Under the pieces are notes generated by a model. It had not been told where the DNA came from and made no database searches. It was given only the letters and a program-made list of their open reading frames with translations. The translations under genes were made by a program, and so were the position numbers. 22,630 nucleotides of DNA from Dipylidium caninum (lineage: Eukaryota; Platyhelminthes; Cestoda; Cyclophyllidea; Dipylidiidae), in assembly GCA_017562135.1 (NCBI GenBank), contig QEYB01000327.1, positions 1 through 22,630 on the forward strand, in the 5' to 3' direction. How positions within the stretch are numbered: position 1 is the stretch's first letter; the number at the start of each line of letters is the position of its first letter. This document shows, one piece after another, positions 10,926 to 20,323 of the stretch.

Positions 10926-11970
10926 TCAGTTCTTTAATAAAATACTAGTCCCTAACGCATGATTTACCCAATCGCCTGTGAAGGAATGGGGCCAGAAAGC
11001 ACCCTCGTGTCGTACATTCGTACGACACACATATTTTCTCTCGGCTAGCTAACAGCAGTCTTGACTGTGCAGCAGATCATTAATTCTCTTAAGTCCAGTG
11101 ACATTTGTCGCTGTAGCCTCGGTATGAAGTGAAGATCACCTCTCTAATTCTGAGCGCGACCAATCAAAACCACTCTTCTTCACTTAACGCGCCACTTTTC
11201 GACGCGGATTCCGCCATTACAGCCGGCGACTGACACCGCATTCATCAGTGGCGGTTCGTGCCCGGCGCAAAATAGTGGATCTTAATAAAAAGAACTGTAA
11301 AGCACTCGACCGAAATAGTCTCTCGCCACCTATTTGGACTACGAGTTCCACTAAGGAGTGGTGGCAACGCGTACCATTCAACCAGTCGTTTCTACTTGTC
11401 TCGCTGGGAGATGTCTCCCTTAAATTGATGACTTCGTCTCCATGACACGTAGGAGTTTCTTCCTCATTAAGTTATTTCAGCCAAACCAAGTAGATGTGGC
11501 TAATGCTGAACGAAGATTGGTGAGATGGGTTTTTCTGCCCTGGCCATTTGACTCGAGCAAAGTTAAGTTATCCTCTTCTCATATCTTCAAATACTCACCA
11601 TATCCAGATTGCGAGAAATATGGCTCTCCTGCGAGTTGAAACTCCAGTTTTGTGGTGCCAAACATGCGCCACTCTCATACCCATCATACACGGTCTCCCG
11701 TTGACATGAGCTGACTTCGAACGTGGCCACAATAACTGCAACAATGTCACACCCAAGTGTTGCCTTACGCGCTGTAGACCACTGCGCGTGAACCATCTTT
11801 CCCGACTCTCCGCCTACTTCGGAGCACATGGGGTGGTAATCTTCCTATGCACCATTCCAAGCGAGAGAATTAGACATCCTCACACTGGCCTAAAGGGCAC
11901 CATGGCTAGTTGGCGTAGTTCAGGGTGTGAGGAACCTTGCTCACTTTGCGTTGCCTCAGAATGTGATAAT

Positions 11971-12024
11971 GAATGAATGAATGAATGAATGAGTGAGTGA
12001 GTGAGTGAGTGAGTGAGTGAGTGA
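11971..12024. repeat. Compound tetranucleotide microsatellite (GAAT)n(GAGT)n
   Basis: Five GAAT units (11,971-11,990) run directly into about eight GAGT units (11,991-12,024). The units differ by one A-to-G change and meet at a sharp boundary. The local minus-strand frames rich in LTHS or SFIH repeats come from this array. Confidence 0.95.
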
Positions 12025-12244
12025 AGTAAATAGTCGGCAAGACCAATACTCGGAATTTCCGCTACTAGCATTTATGAAAGTAACAACCAAGCAATAAAAG
12101 TAGTAACACACGGGGAAGGCTTGTGTGTGACTGCTTGGAGAGTTGGATAGTGGGAGCCTAGACAATTGTCGTCAATGGGGCCTACGACCATGTCGATGCA
12201 GATATATTCATATGGCAGGAATCTACACGCATCAACCCCTGCAG

Positions 12245-12690
12245 AATGCATGTGCTCCATTTGGAGACACGTGCGCACACTCACGGATGCACCCAAATGC
12301 TGCGATGATACAACAGTTAGACGCATTTCTCAGAAGTGAGTGTCATCACGAAGTAAGGCCACCGCATGCATCCGTATTGTATCGCTGAGACGGTTAGTCG
12401 CTTCACTACTGTAGCCTCGCACATTGGCGAAGGTGGGGAGAGGGGACAAAATTGACCAACATCCAAGGCTAACCTGCTGGAGCAGCATTGTTACTACATT
12501 GGTTGGTTGGTTAAATGCAAGCAAGTTATACTCACCTTCAGTGCATATCCGGAGGGATCGAGAGTTTACAAATGAATGCAATGTCGCCAGCACCAACAAC
12601 CACCCGGTATCGACCCGCGGGAGTTGCAGTGTTGTTGATTCAAAATGTATGCGTCGCTTTATTCGACTCTGTTTGATCATCGCAGTCACT
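12245..12690. repeat. Dispersed repeat R4, copy 1
   Basis: This is a diverged direct copy of about 20,535-20,885. Matched blocks include CAGAAGTGAGTGTCATCACG near 12,331 against GAGAAGTGAGTAGCATCAAG near 20,589. A second pair is the stretch around GTATGCGTCGCTTTATTCGA (about 12,646) against GTATGCGTCGTTTCATTCGA (about 20,836). The R4 block lies upstream of gene C in the other copy; no gene C relative is visible next to this one. A third, shorter copy lies near 16,335-16,430. Confidence 0.65.
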
Positions 12691-12969
12691 TATGTAAATG
12701 ATCGCAAGCAAAGCCTTTGGAGCAGGGTACATGTAGATTTCGGCCATGTGAATAGGTGCGAATCAGAGGAAACCAAACTCTTTCACTTTGAATAGTGCAG
12801 TGACAGCTTACCGCCCACGGTGTAGGTGAGGTGACTTAATGAAGGAGAAGCGTCTGCACGCCATAGAGACGATGTCGTCAATCATAAGAACAGCATCACC
12901 CTCGCGTTTGAAGTGGCTCACCATCCACTTACTGAACGAGTCATGCACTGTTGCTGTGTGCGAATTATG

Positions 12970-13090
12970 TCATTTCTCGCGTTTACGACCGACTATGGTG
13001 TGTGTTGTCTGCCCCCACGACATCCGAATTCAAAACCGCGGTACCGTCGACAGGCAGTACAAGAGTAGGGAAGGCGATGGAATGAACTTC
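12970..13090. repeat. Dispersed repeat R6, copy 1
   Basis: Similar to about 15,995-16,115 in the same orientation. CGACCGACTATGGTGTGTGT here matches CGACTGACTATGGCGTGTGT there, followed by GACATCC(G/A)A(A/C)TTCA(A/C)AA and GAAGGCGATGG against GAAGGCGTTGC. On the minus strand, one frame in each copy gives loosely similar peptides (PVDGTAV and VDDTAIV, then THHSRS and TRHSQS), with a 6-base in-frame indel. That is too weak to call a coding region. Confidence 0.55.
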
Positions 13091-13629
13091 TTGTTGATCG
13101 ACTAGCATGCTTAGGTCTCTTCTTAAATCACAGTCTGCCAATTTCACCTCTTCGATTTCAAAATTCCTCTTTAAGGTCACATGCCGACAGATGGCAGGAA
13201 CTTGAATGCGATGAGTGCATTAGCAGTTGATTTGTGCTCCACATTAAATTGTCGTGTGGAATGCGTGCGCGTGCACAGTAGCGCATTTCAACCACCTCGA
13301 TTCGCAGACGTCTACCCTCTTCTGTGCTTGACAGCGGGCAGCTTGAGAACGGGTTAAGAGATTGGCAGACAGCCTTCAACTATTGCCACCAGCACCCATG
13401 AGATTTGAGAAATTGCCTCAGATACTGGAGAGTACACGTGTACGAGACTAGTCACACCCCGGTAACAAAGCAATAGTTGTGTAAAAAGTAATGGAGAAGA
13501 AGTGGATGAAGAAAGAAAAAATCGATGTGAGACAGTAGAGGACAATGTGAGCAGAGGGGGAAATGAGTGAGGTGCTATGATGGGATAGGATAGCGACGCA
13601 AATCGGAAAAGGTTAAGGAGGGCGGGAGA

Positions 13630-13929
13630 CTATACTGGCAGAAAAGCGACATTGGCTGAGAAAGTGGTTGCATCACGAGATTGCACCCAAATTGTGACAA
13701 AGTAGCTATTGAACGGCCAAGTATCCATGAAGCTGTCACTGTCACTGATGGCAGGTGTGTGGTATCCCACCACGGGCGCACGATACTCTACCACGGGGCT
13801 GGCATGCGGTGCGCTGCCACAAGCGAGACTGTCGCCACAACCACTGGTGTGGCCGACGGCGATTGGAGGCGCAGCGGTGTAGCCGTAGGAGTAGGCGGAC
13901 GCGGGCACAGCGGAATATCGTGGATACAT
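13630..13929 (-). CDS. Gene B: small Tyr/Ala/Pro-rich protein
   Basis: This 99-codon minus-strand frame starts at a true ATG with A at -3. I recognise no family. Residues 1-17 (MYPRYSAVPASAYSYGY) are Tyr-rich. The next part reads TAAPPIAVGHTSGC and is followed near residue 45 by PVVEYRAPVVGYHTPA, a Val/Tyr/Pro pattern reminiscent of structural extracellular proteins such as cuticle or eggshell proteins. That is a resemblance in composition only. There is no hydrophobic signal peptide. The C-terminal 40 residues look ordinary and may not belong to the original protein. The core [VI]AVG..SGC is shared with copy A and, in part, with gene C. A TATA-like box lies 62 bases upstream of the ATG. I find no AATAAA nearby downstream. 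It could also be a decaying relative whose frame happens to remain open. Confidence 0.4.
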   Translation of the reverse strand: MYPRYSAVPASAYSYGYTAAPPIAVGHTSGCGDSLACGSAPHASPVVEYRAPVVGYHTPAISDSDSFMDTWPFNSYFVTIWVQSRDATTFSANVAFLPV

Positions 13930-13983
13930 CGTGTAAAGGAGACACTTCTGCTCTGAAGCATGTGTGGACGAGCACAGTGGTGC

Positions 13984-13991
13984 TTTCTATA
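13984..13991 (-). promoter_or_regulatory. TATA-like box (TATAGAAA) of gene B
   Basis: On the minus strand the sequence reads AGTGTATAGAAAGC, close to AGTGTATAAAAGGC of gene C. It starts 62 bases before the ATG of gene B, against 64 for gene C. In copy A the same place is disrupted. Confidence 0.4.
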
Positions 13992-14764
13992 CACTCCACT
14001 TCACCACGCAGATCATGTGGATGTGGGCACCAGATAAGCAAGAGCATGCGGGCAAATTGGATGTACTACATGGGGCTTCAGTATACAACCATGAGTCGAC
14101 ACGAGGATGTAAGAACTGAGCATCTGGTCCTCCCTAAGAGCTTCATTCACCCACATCCAGTGAAGCCTGTCAACAATGCTGCACACATGAGGGGTATTCG
14201 ACGACGTGTGGAGAGGTGAAAAGCCACAATTGGCAATGGAGACCTCCTCTCAGGAGAATCTACTTTGGCATCAGATGAATATAAGCACACATTCCAAACA
14301 GAGTCTCTTGTTGCGGCAACACTTTACAGGTTTTATCGACAAGGATGGACTCAGTGCAACACGGTGCTGTTGTAAACACTTCAGTTTTCTAAATAACAAG
14401 TTTGCTTGTAAGTCAGGACGCTTCCGATGAGACTGGGCAGATGTAGGTCCACATTATGAACCATAGGCATACAATTTGCCGACTTGCCATCTCACGCTGA
14501 CACCCGTAAATGCACCTCACTTGTAGTCACTCAGGTTTGTCTGTTTAGCAACTCAGAAACATGCAAATGGAGAAGTTTATCCAGAAGTTAGTAGGGAGCA
14601 TGCCCTTAAGAAAGAACACCACCTTTGCGTTTGTGAGTGAGCAAATCACGACACATCCCTGCGGGAGAACAAAGAGCAGTGTGATTACCAAATAACCGCC
14701 TGCACACCTCAACATGGAGTACTGCGTCAAAGTCTTTATCGCGGGAGACAGCTGTAACGTTCAT

Positions 14765-15060
14765 TATTTACGATGCAGCACAGATGATGGCAGTGGCAAT
14801 CTGTTCAGAGGATGACTTCGTAAAAGACGTGGGGATAACGCAATCCGAGTGCTGACGAGAAGAGCAGATACAGCATTTCTGCGCATACAATCAAATTCCT
14901 AACTAATTGCATACATTTCGGTACTCCCATACCTCTCTTCATCAATTTGTCCTCATGCCTACAGACGGGTAGAGTTACGAGGAGGTAAATCGCCGAACCT
15001 CTGCCGCATGCACACACCATTTGCCACGCCTCCACAAATTCATATTACTGTTGTTGACCA
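14765..15060 (+). repeat. Dispersed repeat R5, plus-oriented copy
   Basis: This stretch matches the reverse complement of about 20,965-21,235. Positions 14,778-14,815 differ from the reverse complement of 21,192-21,229 at a single base in 38. Positions 14,941-14,959 are identical to the reverse complement of 21,048-21,066. Between these anchors similarity is lower and has indels. No conserved reading frame runs through the two copies. Confidence 0.8.
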
Positions 15061-15218
15061 TCTCCACTATGGGGATTTCTTTAGTAAAAAAGGAAAATGA
15101 ATCCCCCTCGAGGACGACAAAACACATCTACAGGGATGATGAACATCCTCCTTGTTCAGGCCATTCCTACCTCTCCCAGTCCTACTTCGAAATGGGTGAC
15201 AACCCATTGTGGTGTATT

Positions 15219-15276
15219 GGGCGGTGGGGGGGGGGGAGGGGGGGGGAGGGGAGGGGGAGGGGGAGGGGGAGTGGGA
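15219..15276 (+). repeat. G-rich tract (Gn-A units)
   Basis: Long runs of G broken by single A residues begin after TGGTGTATT and end at GTGGGAAGAG. At least four G-runs of three or more are present with one-base spacers, so a G-quadruplex is possible on the plus strand. Frames through it read as Gly-rich or Pro-rich proteins and should be ignored. Confidence 0.9.
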
Positions 15277-15581
15277 AGAGAGATACAAACAGAGATATGT
15301 GCATAGGATGGGCGAGGAGCCGTGCCAACTGCAAATCCTGTCAATCTGACTGATTAATCGGTTCACTACGCAGAACACGACAGCTCCCCTATACCGTCTT
15401 AAATAATAGTCCTCATAAGGGCATCACTTGAGTCGATCTACATGGAGGTCTACTCGATGTGTGGTCCTCGATGATTATGAATCTAAAGCCAAAGGTGACT
15501 GTTGAATGAGTGACAGCGTGTCCTCAATTGGGGAAAGAGAGATTGCTTTGCCTAGTCCTTCGGATCACGAGGTGAATACAA

Positions 15582-15720
15582 CATTCAGGCAGGGAACTTC
15601 ACGTCACTCTCTTCTGCTATCATCAACACCGACAATCAACCTCCTATTCTACAACAAAGTCATCGAAATACATTATCCTCACTGATATGCGCCTTTTTTG
15701 CTACCATCTCACTATTCCAA
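15582..15720 (-). repeat. Third copy of the upstream region of genes C and D
   Basis: CAGGCAGGGAACTTCACGTC, then TTCTGCTATCATCAA and CTATTCTACAACAA, match the region 60-135 bases upstream of the TATA box of gene C (20,379-20,451) and the equivalent place before copy D (21,969-22,040). No TATA box or relative of gene C is visible on the lower-coordinate side, so only the upstream block is kept here. Confidence 0.6.
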
Positions 15721-15994
15721 TGTCCTCTGTTCCGTCACACACGGAAGAACATATGTTCACTCACATAGAAGGGTTAATAATTATTGTGGAGCACAATAAA
15801 GACGTATCGAGAGGGGATTTGGCCTCACTTCCCCAGGTGAACATTAACCTCGGGCCTGGGGAGCGCTGTGTCCTCCGACTCTCCCGCGTTTCTGCATTGA
15901 GTAAAGCCGAGGGTAGCATTCAATCTGCCCCACCCCCACAACAGTTTCCGCATCGCCCACGTGTGGACTGTCGCAGCGAGGACTGGGACAAAGC

Positions 15995-16115
15995 TGACCA
16001 CGTGTCATCTGGCACGTGTACGACTGACTATGGCGTGTGTCATTCGTCTTCTTGACATCCAACTTCACAATCGCGGTGTCATCGACGAGCGAAGGAATAG
16101 CGAAGGCGTTGCAGT
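15995..16115. repeat. Dispersed repeat R6, copy 2
   Basis: Direct, diverged copy of about 12,970-13,090. It sits between the upstream block near 15,600 and the R4 fragment near 16,335. Those two blocks are adjacent at gene C, so this looks like an insertion of about 600 bases into an older unit. Confidence 0.5.
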
Positions 16116-16334
16116 AGCAGCCTGTTGCCATCGCGGCACAACACGCTTGTGCTCGCACATCCCATTCGACAATAGCGACAATCACCTCAAGTAATAACAT
16201 GTATAAAGGTCAGTCAAGCAATTTACCGGAAATCCGAAACCCACTAAATATGTCGCGAGGTCCACGCTCCGCCAATTGTCAGCAGCGCGAGTGAGATAAG
16301 CACAGAAGTCGCCTCAGAAGTCCGTGGTGCACAC

Positions 16335-16430
16335 GTGGGGACTTGATGCTCCGTTCGGTCACACACAAATGCGACACACTGGCAGAAGTCAGCCATCATC
16401 AAGAGGGCGCATCACGTGGTGGCCGAGAAG
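16335..16430. repeat. Dispersed repeat R4, copy 3 (short)
   Basis: TGCTCCGTTCGGTCACACAC and CAGAAGTCAGCCATCATCAAG parallel TGCTCCATTTGGAGACACGT and CAGAAGTGAGTGTCATCACG of copy 1 (12,254 and 12,331), and GAGAAGTGAGTAGCATCAAG of copy 2 (20,589). Confidence 0.45.
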
Positions 16431-16439
16431 GCAAATATT

Positions 16440-19400
16440 AACTTGTGCAAATACGACAAAGCGACCGTCCCTCCTCTGGAAGCCTATTTTTGCAGCCACC
16501 CTTCCATGCGCTGATTCACCCAGGCACTCGACACTCGCGATCAACCAAAGAGTATATTCACACCTCCGTCCTCAGCCGCCTTTCACCGTAATAAACCAGC
16601 GGAGGTTGTGATATAGTCCTCCAATGAGCGTAGCCGTCACTGCAAACAGCTTTGGTGTAAAGATGGACTGCGCATTCACATGACAGGATGGCGTAAACTA
16701 TAAAGCCCGCTGTGGCTACACTGCTCCTTGATGCACAATCGTTGTGACAGGTTAACACTGAGTTTGAGACCACAGACTACCATGGTGGACTGTGCTTATT
16801 CACTGAATACATCCATACATTTTGTGCTGTCACAACTGTTGCTTGGGTCACAACTGCGACCTGCTCTCCTTGGACTGTCGCAAGGCTAATTGCATCCTTT
16901 TATGCTCATCTACGCATCTGCAGAGCCGCAGACCTCGTAGTCGATCCCATGTGGATTGGCTACATGGCAATTTGAGGCCGTAATCCTGTTAACTTGGCCC
17001 AATTTAGAGGCTTCCACGCAAATTCATGCGCTTTGTGGCATTACCTTTGATTGGGGACATGACAACTGTGGTCCCGTTCCTCGAAAGAGTCAACAAAGAC
17101 CGTAAACAGTAAAATGAACAACTAGTTATCCGAGTGAGTCAGATGGGATAAGGGGGTTTTCTCCTCCTTCTCATCGTTCAACACACACTTCTTAGCAAGC
17201 CTCATTTCTTAGATGCAGGCCAGATCAACGCCATTGCCGCCCATTTCACAGTTGACGACAAGAAAATATGTCCTGCAGCTGCTTGCATTTCATGCACTTC
17301 CCACAGGGCAGGTGGAATAGTGCTATGCTCTGACCGGACGGACTGGCAACCAATAAGTTGGGCATGCGAAAATCGTGTCAACGCAGTCATGCGTCACCTT
17401 TCACATTTGACACTGTCTGCACGTACGTAAGCTTGAATGACGCGTTGAATGGCCCACTTTTCTCCCGCATGCTCCGGAGGTGCACAGATTTCGGTCACGG
17501 GATAATGAAGCAGATTAGAATATGTCTTGTTCACTTAACAAATCCTGTCAATTATAATTTGGTGGATCTCAAGCAATCGGGCCCGCGAGCGGTGGGGGAG
17601 CGGGAGTGAGTTTCGTTCGAAGTGTGCTGCCATCAGACAATTTGGGCAAATACAACTAATCTCACTTCGAGGAGCATAGAGTTGCTGCAGTTCTCTCCTA
17701 TGTGCTGGTCGACAGCTTCGGAGTCACCTAATGGGCTAAGTCAGTTGCTTCTCAGGAAGCTGGCAACGTCGCGATTCCTCCCCTCCGAGTCTCTCCTCCT
17801 CCGGTCAATCGCATGTGGTATGCAGTCAGATTTGCGTTGTTTTGAATGTCGGCTGATAGTCATACGCAACTGATCAAGAAGGTGGAATAGAAGCAGTAGT
17901 GGAACCAGAAGCTGGTCTACACTCAATCGCACATTTTGTGGCGTTGAAGCGTGCATGTATTAAGAATACATTCGCTCATGTGTGTATCGCCATTGTGAGC
18001 AAACGTGGCTGTGGTCATCGTGATGCCTTCCTAGCGAATGCGTTGAAGCATGTCGCAGGGAACCGATGGAGCAGCCGATGGTGAGCATACACATTTTACT
18101 CCAGCCAATAACAGGTGTGGCCATCAGGAAGGAGATGGCGTCAGCATACTCCCAAATGCTAGTCTCCTTCACTTCGCTGGGTGCATTGCAGTTGGTGGAG
18201 CTTAGTCTCCTGTGGTGCAAATTGCGTTGACCACGTGGGTAGTAACACGAAATCACACCTCAGTTGCATCCCGGCAGCATCAAGTGTTTGTGTCTTGACG
18301 TATTTCGACAGGTGCCCATCAACACACCTCTCCAAGGTGTATGCAAAGAAACAGGTGTTTCCACGCTTTCTCTGTGATGCTGCGTGCCAACTCGCGCTTA
18401 CTTTCATCTGCCCAACTTGAGCATTAGCAACTTGGTCTGTCTCTGCCCATCTCACCCCATAATTCTACCACAATTTAGTGTGACAGAAGTCGAGCCACCT
18501 GGTGCGGCTGTCAGGTTAAAGCGATGATTATGATGACCTAATTGTGCATCAAGTCACTCAAATGTGGAAGTCCACTGCCACCTAAACTATAAGGCACTTC
18601 TCAAAAGGATAACCAAGTGCACTTCACCAATACAAGCGACAACGGGGCGACTTGGCCTGGGAATGGAGAAGACTCTGCGTGACAAGTTAACCGGAGCATT
18701 GTGTAGACGGGAGGAAAGGTCTGATGAACACCTCGTTCACATCAGAACTGACACAATGTCCGAGTCGCCTCGCTGTCATACACTACGCATTTGTACACCG
18801 CTGCTCAGTCGACTCTGTGACCGCATGTGCTGAGGTGCCCAGATTATTCACCAATGGACGCAGTTCATTAAGTGGTAATTTAAGGCGACAGAGACATTCG
18901 CCGACGTAACTCGAGTATGTGGGATGAAGGCATACAGTGTGTGTTCGCGTCTGCATCGAGGAGCAACGGCTTAGTTAGAAGCTGAATTTGCCACCGACTC
19001 ACCTACCGAGTCACCACTCCCCAGTTGCCTTTCGATCCTATTTCACCACGTAAGCACATGTCGGTGTATCATGACTCTTGGCAGTATAGTGAAAATGTCC
19101 TGATTCACCGAGGCACATTTATCACACGACTGAGCAGGGTATTTGAGGGGGGAGGCAGATCCCAGAGGTGGCAGCGTCGGTCAGGAATGCGGTAGGTCCA
19201 ACGTAAGGTGAGGTAAGGCTTGGTGAATTCAGCCGCCTTCAGCTCCAGTGGTCCTGAGGGGGAAGTGGTGACAGTCACAAAGCACTACCAACTGGGAAAC
19301 GACAAACTGCTTTATCTGATCGTATGCTCGATAGCATGGCCAATTGAAGTGGAGAAGCAGGAGACGGTGGAGGTGCTGCATCGCAACAGAGACCCCGTCA

Positions 19401-19580
19401 GACGAAGCGTCTCATCACGAGGCGATCTGAAGACTGGCAATGCAGCAGTTAAGGTCTCATGAACACTACCACAGCGCCAACGTCGGCAAGCATTATCTCA
19501 CAGGCCCTCCGCCCAGAATACCGCAATTAACTGGTTTTCCACATTGGGCATGCCAACACCACCACGTGAGGAATGCATTT
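16440..19580. other. Gene-poor stretch
   Basis: Apart from the candidate exon at 17,196-17,426 I see no supported feature. A TATAAAG at 16,699 is followed by ATGs at 16,731 and 16,782, the latter in a good context (TACCATGG), but the frame from it is only 36 codons and has no recognisable content. Confidence 0.4.
17196..17426 (+). CDS. Candidate internal exon of an unknown spliced gene
   Basis: The plus strand shows a pyrimidine-rich run (17,157-17,195) ending CTTCTTAG, then an open stretch, then a GTAAGC donor-like hexamer at 17,427-17,432. One frame is open from 17,152 to 17,427, and its stop (TAA, 17,428) falls inside the presumed intron. From the first acceptor the exon would be 231 bases, divisible by three. 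A second acceptor-like TTTCTTAG ends at 17,212. The peptide includes AGQINAIAAHFTVDDKKICP and, further on, AAACISC and AGGIVLCSD; its Cys pattern is C-x4-C-x2-C-x10-C. I recognise no family. No partner exons were identified, so this rests on splice signals and an open frame only. Confidence 0.2.
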
Positions 19581-19884
19581 GCATCGATGAGCGGTCGGTT
19601 ATTCACACTCATTCACCTCCATAACATGAACAATCAGTGACGATTTCAGGCATTCCTCGACCATCTCCCTCTGGAGAGTCCCCGCTACAATTGTCGAGAG
19701 GCACACATTGGCGAATATACCCAACAACAGCTGCGCCACATTTGACTGAATTTTGAACCACCACTGCCCCACGCAACCACGTCGATCTCACACTGCCTTT
19801 CCTCCCAACGTCTACGTACAAGTGCAATCTAGAAGATTTGCACACGCGAAAGCATAGCCTAAGCATAGCAAGGAGAGGAAGCCT

Positions 19885-19890
19885 TTTATT
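19885..19890 (-). terminator. AATAAA poly(A) signal of gene C
   Basis: On the minus strand GGAATAAAAGGC lies about 150 bases after the stop codon of gene C. The aligned place in copy D has CTTCCT instead of TTTATT on the plus strand, so the signal is missing there. Confidence 0.45.
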
Positions 19891-20037
19891 CCACCACTAA
19901 TCAAGGTACCTGAATATGAAGATGGGAAAGTGTACAGGAAGGCGGCTAGACTGCGTGGGCGGCGGAGGAAATTGTGATGATTCCACTGTGGATATGCGCT
20001 GATGGGTGGAGTGTTGACAGCTTGTTGGCATGTCTCA

Positions 20038-20259
20038 TTAGTGATAGTGGTCATGACAAGTGCCACAGTCACAGTCCAAACATAGGGTGTGAACTGCCGC
20101 CGTCGTTACACCACAACCACCACAACCACCACAACCACCGCAGCCACCGCAGCCACCGCAGCCATGGCAGTCGTGTGAGTGGCAGCCACTGCAGCATCCA
20201 ACGGCAACGGGAACCTCGTAGGTACAGCAGACAGAGTAGGCTTGATGACCCCAACACAT
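20038..20259 (-). CDS. Gene C: 73-residue Cys/Gly/His-rich protein
   Basis: This is a complete minus-strand frame from an ATG with A at -3 (TTCACCATG). I do not recognise a named family. Residues 1-20 read MCWGHQAYSVCCTYEVPVAV, then come GCCSGCHSH, an array of Cys-Gly-Gly units (residues 31-50), VTTAAVHT, and a tail LCLDCDCGTCHDHYH. There are 17 Cys and 8 His in 73 residues, no Lys or Arg, and no signal peptide. Such composition suggests extensive disulfide cross-linking or metal binding. Insect sperm CGP-repeat proteins, keratin-associated proteins and eggshell proteins are comparable in composition only. A TATA box 64 bases upstream and an AATAAA downstream give a compact, intronless transcription unit of about 430 bases. 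The codons shared with copy D differ mainly at silent positions, which supports past selection on the protein. Confidence 0.55.
   Translation of the reverse strand: MCWGHQAYSVCCTYEVPVAVGCCSGCHSHDCHGCGGCGGCGGCGGCGGCGVTTAAVHTLCLDCDCGTCHDHYH
20110..20163 (-). repeat. Six 9-bp units encoding the Cys-Gly array
   Basis: On the plus strand there are three perfect ACCACAACC units followed by three perfect ACCGCAGCC units. On the coding strand these give Gly-Cys-Gly repeats with codons GGC TGC GGT in the first half and GGT TGT GGT in the second. Both halves are internally identical, as expected from recent slippage. Copy D lacks this array. Confidence 0.9.
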
Positions 20260-20315
20260 GGTGAAGTTAGTGTAATTACCTCGCTGATAGTTTGGTGTGT
20301 GTTAGCTGACTGCGC

Positions 20316-20323
20316 CTTTTATA
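20316..20323 (-). promoter_or_regulatory. TATA box (TATAAAAG) of gene C
   Basis: The minus strand reads CAGTGTATAAAAGGCGCAG, a near-perfect metazoan TATA element. It begins 64 bases before the ATG, leaving room for a start site about 30 bases downstream and a leader of about 35 bases. In copy D the aligned sequence is CAGTGTAAAAAGGGC, which destroys the TATA core. Confidence 0.6.

Larger units (their letters stand above)
7440..11960. other. Gene-poor stretch
   Basis: I recognise nothing firm here beyond one 170-codon frame (8,279-8,791) and two tRNA box A-like fragments near 10,110 and 10,900. No counterpart of this stretch was found elsewhere in the window. Confidence 0.4.
13490..14110. repeat. 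Dispersed duplication, B copy (partner at 2,409-3,200)
   Basis: Direct, diverged partner of 2,409-3,200, sharing about 300-400 alignable bases separated by indels. This copy carries the intact reading frame of gene B and its TATA-like box. Confidence 0.75.

Noticed and set aside
11880..12165. Minus-strand frames with LTHS/SFIH repeats
   Set aside because: These are translations of the GAAT/GAGT microsatellite.
15021..15353. 110-codon plus-strand frame with a hydrophobic start and Gly/Arg-rich tail
   Set aside because: It begins with TTG, lies across the R5 repeat and the G-rich tract, and its tail is just the simple repeat translated.
16199..16291. GTATAAAGGTCAGTCAAGC as a gene C-like promoter with an ATG at 16,249
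   Set aside because: It resembles the C promoter, but the frame that follows is only 14 codons and has no family core. Kept only as a possible orphan TATA sequence.
19974..20264. Plus-strand His/Asn/Arg/Ser-repeat frame opposite gene C
   Set aside because: It is the antisense of the Cys-Gly array. Gene C has the TATA box, ATG context and poly(A) signal; this frame has none.
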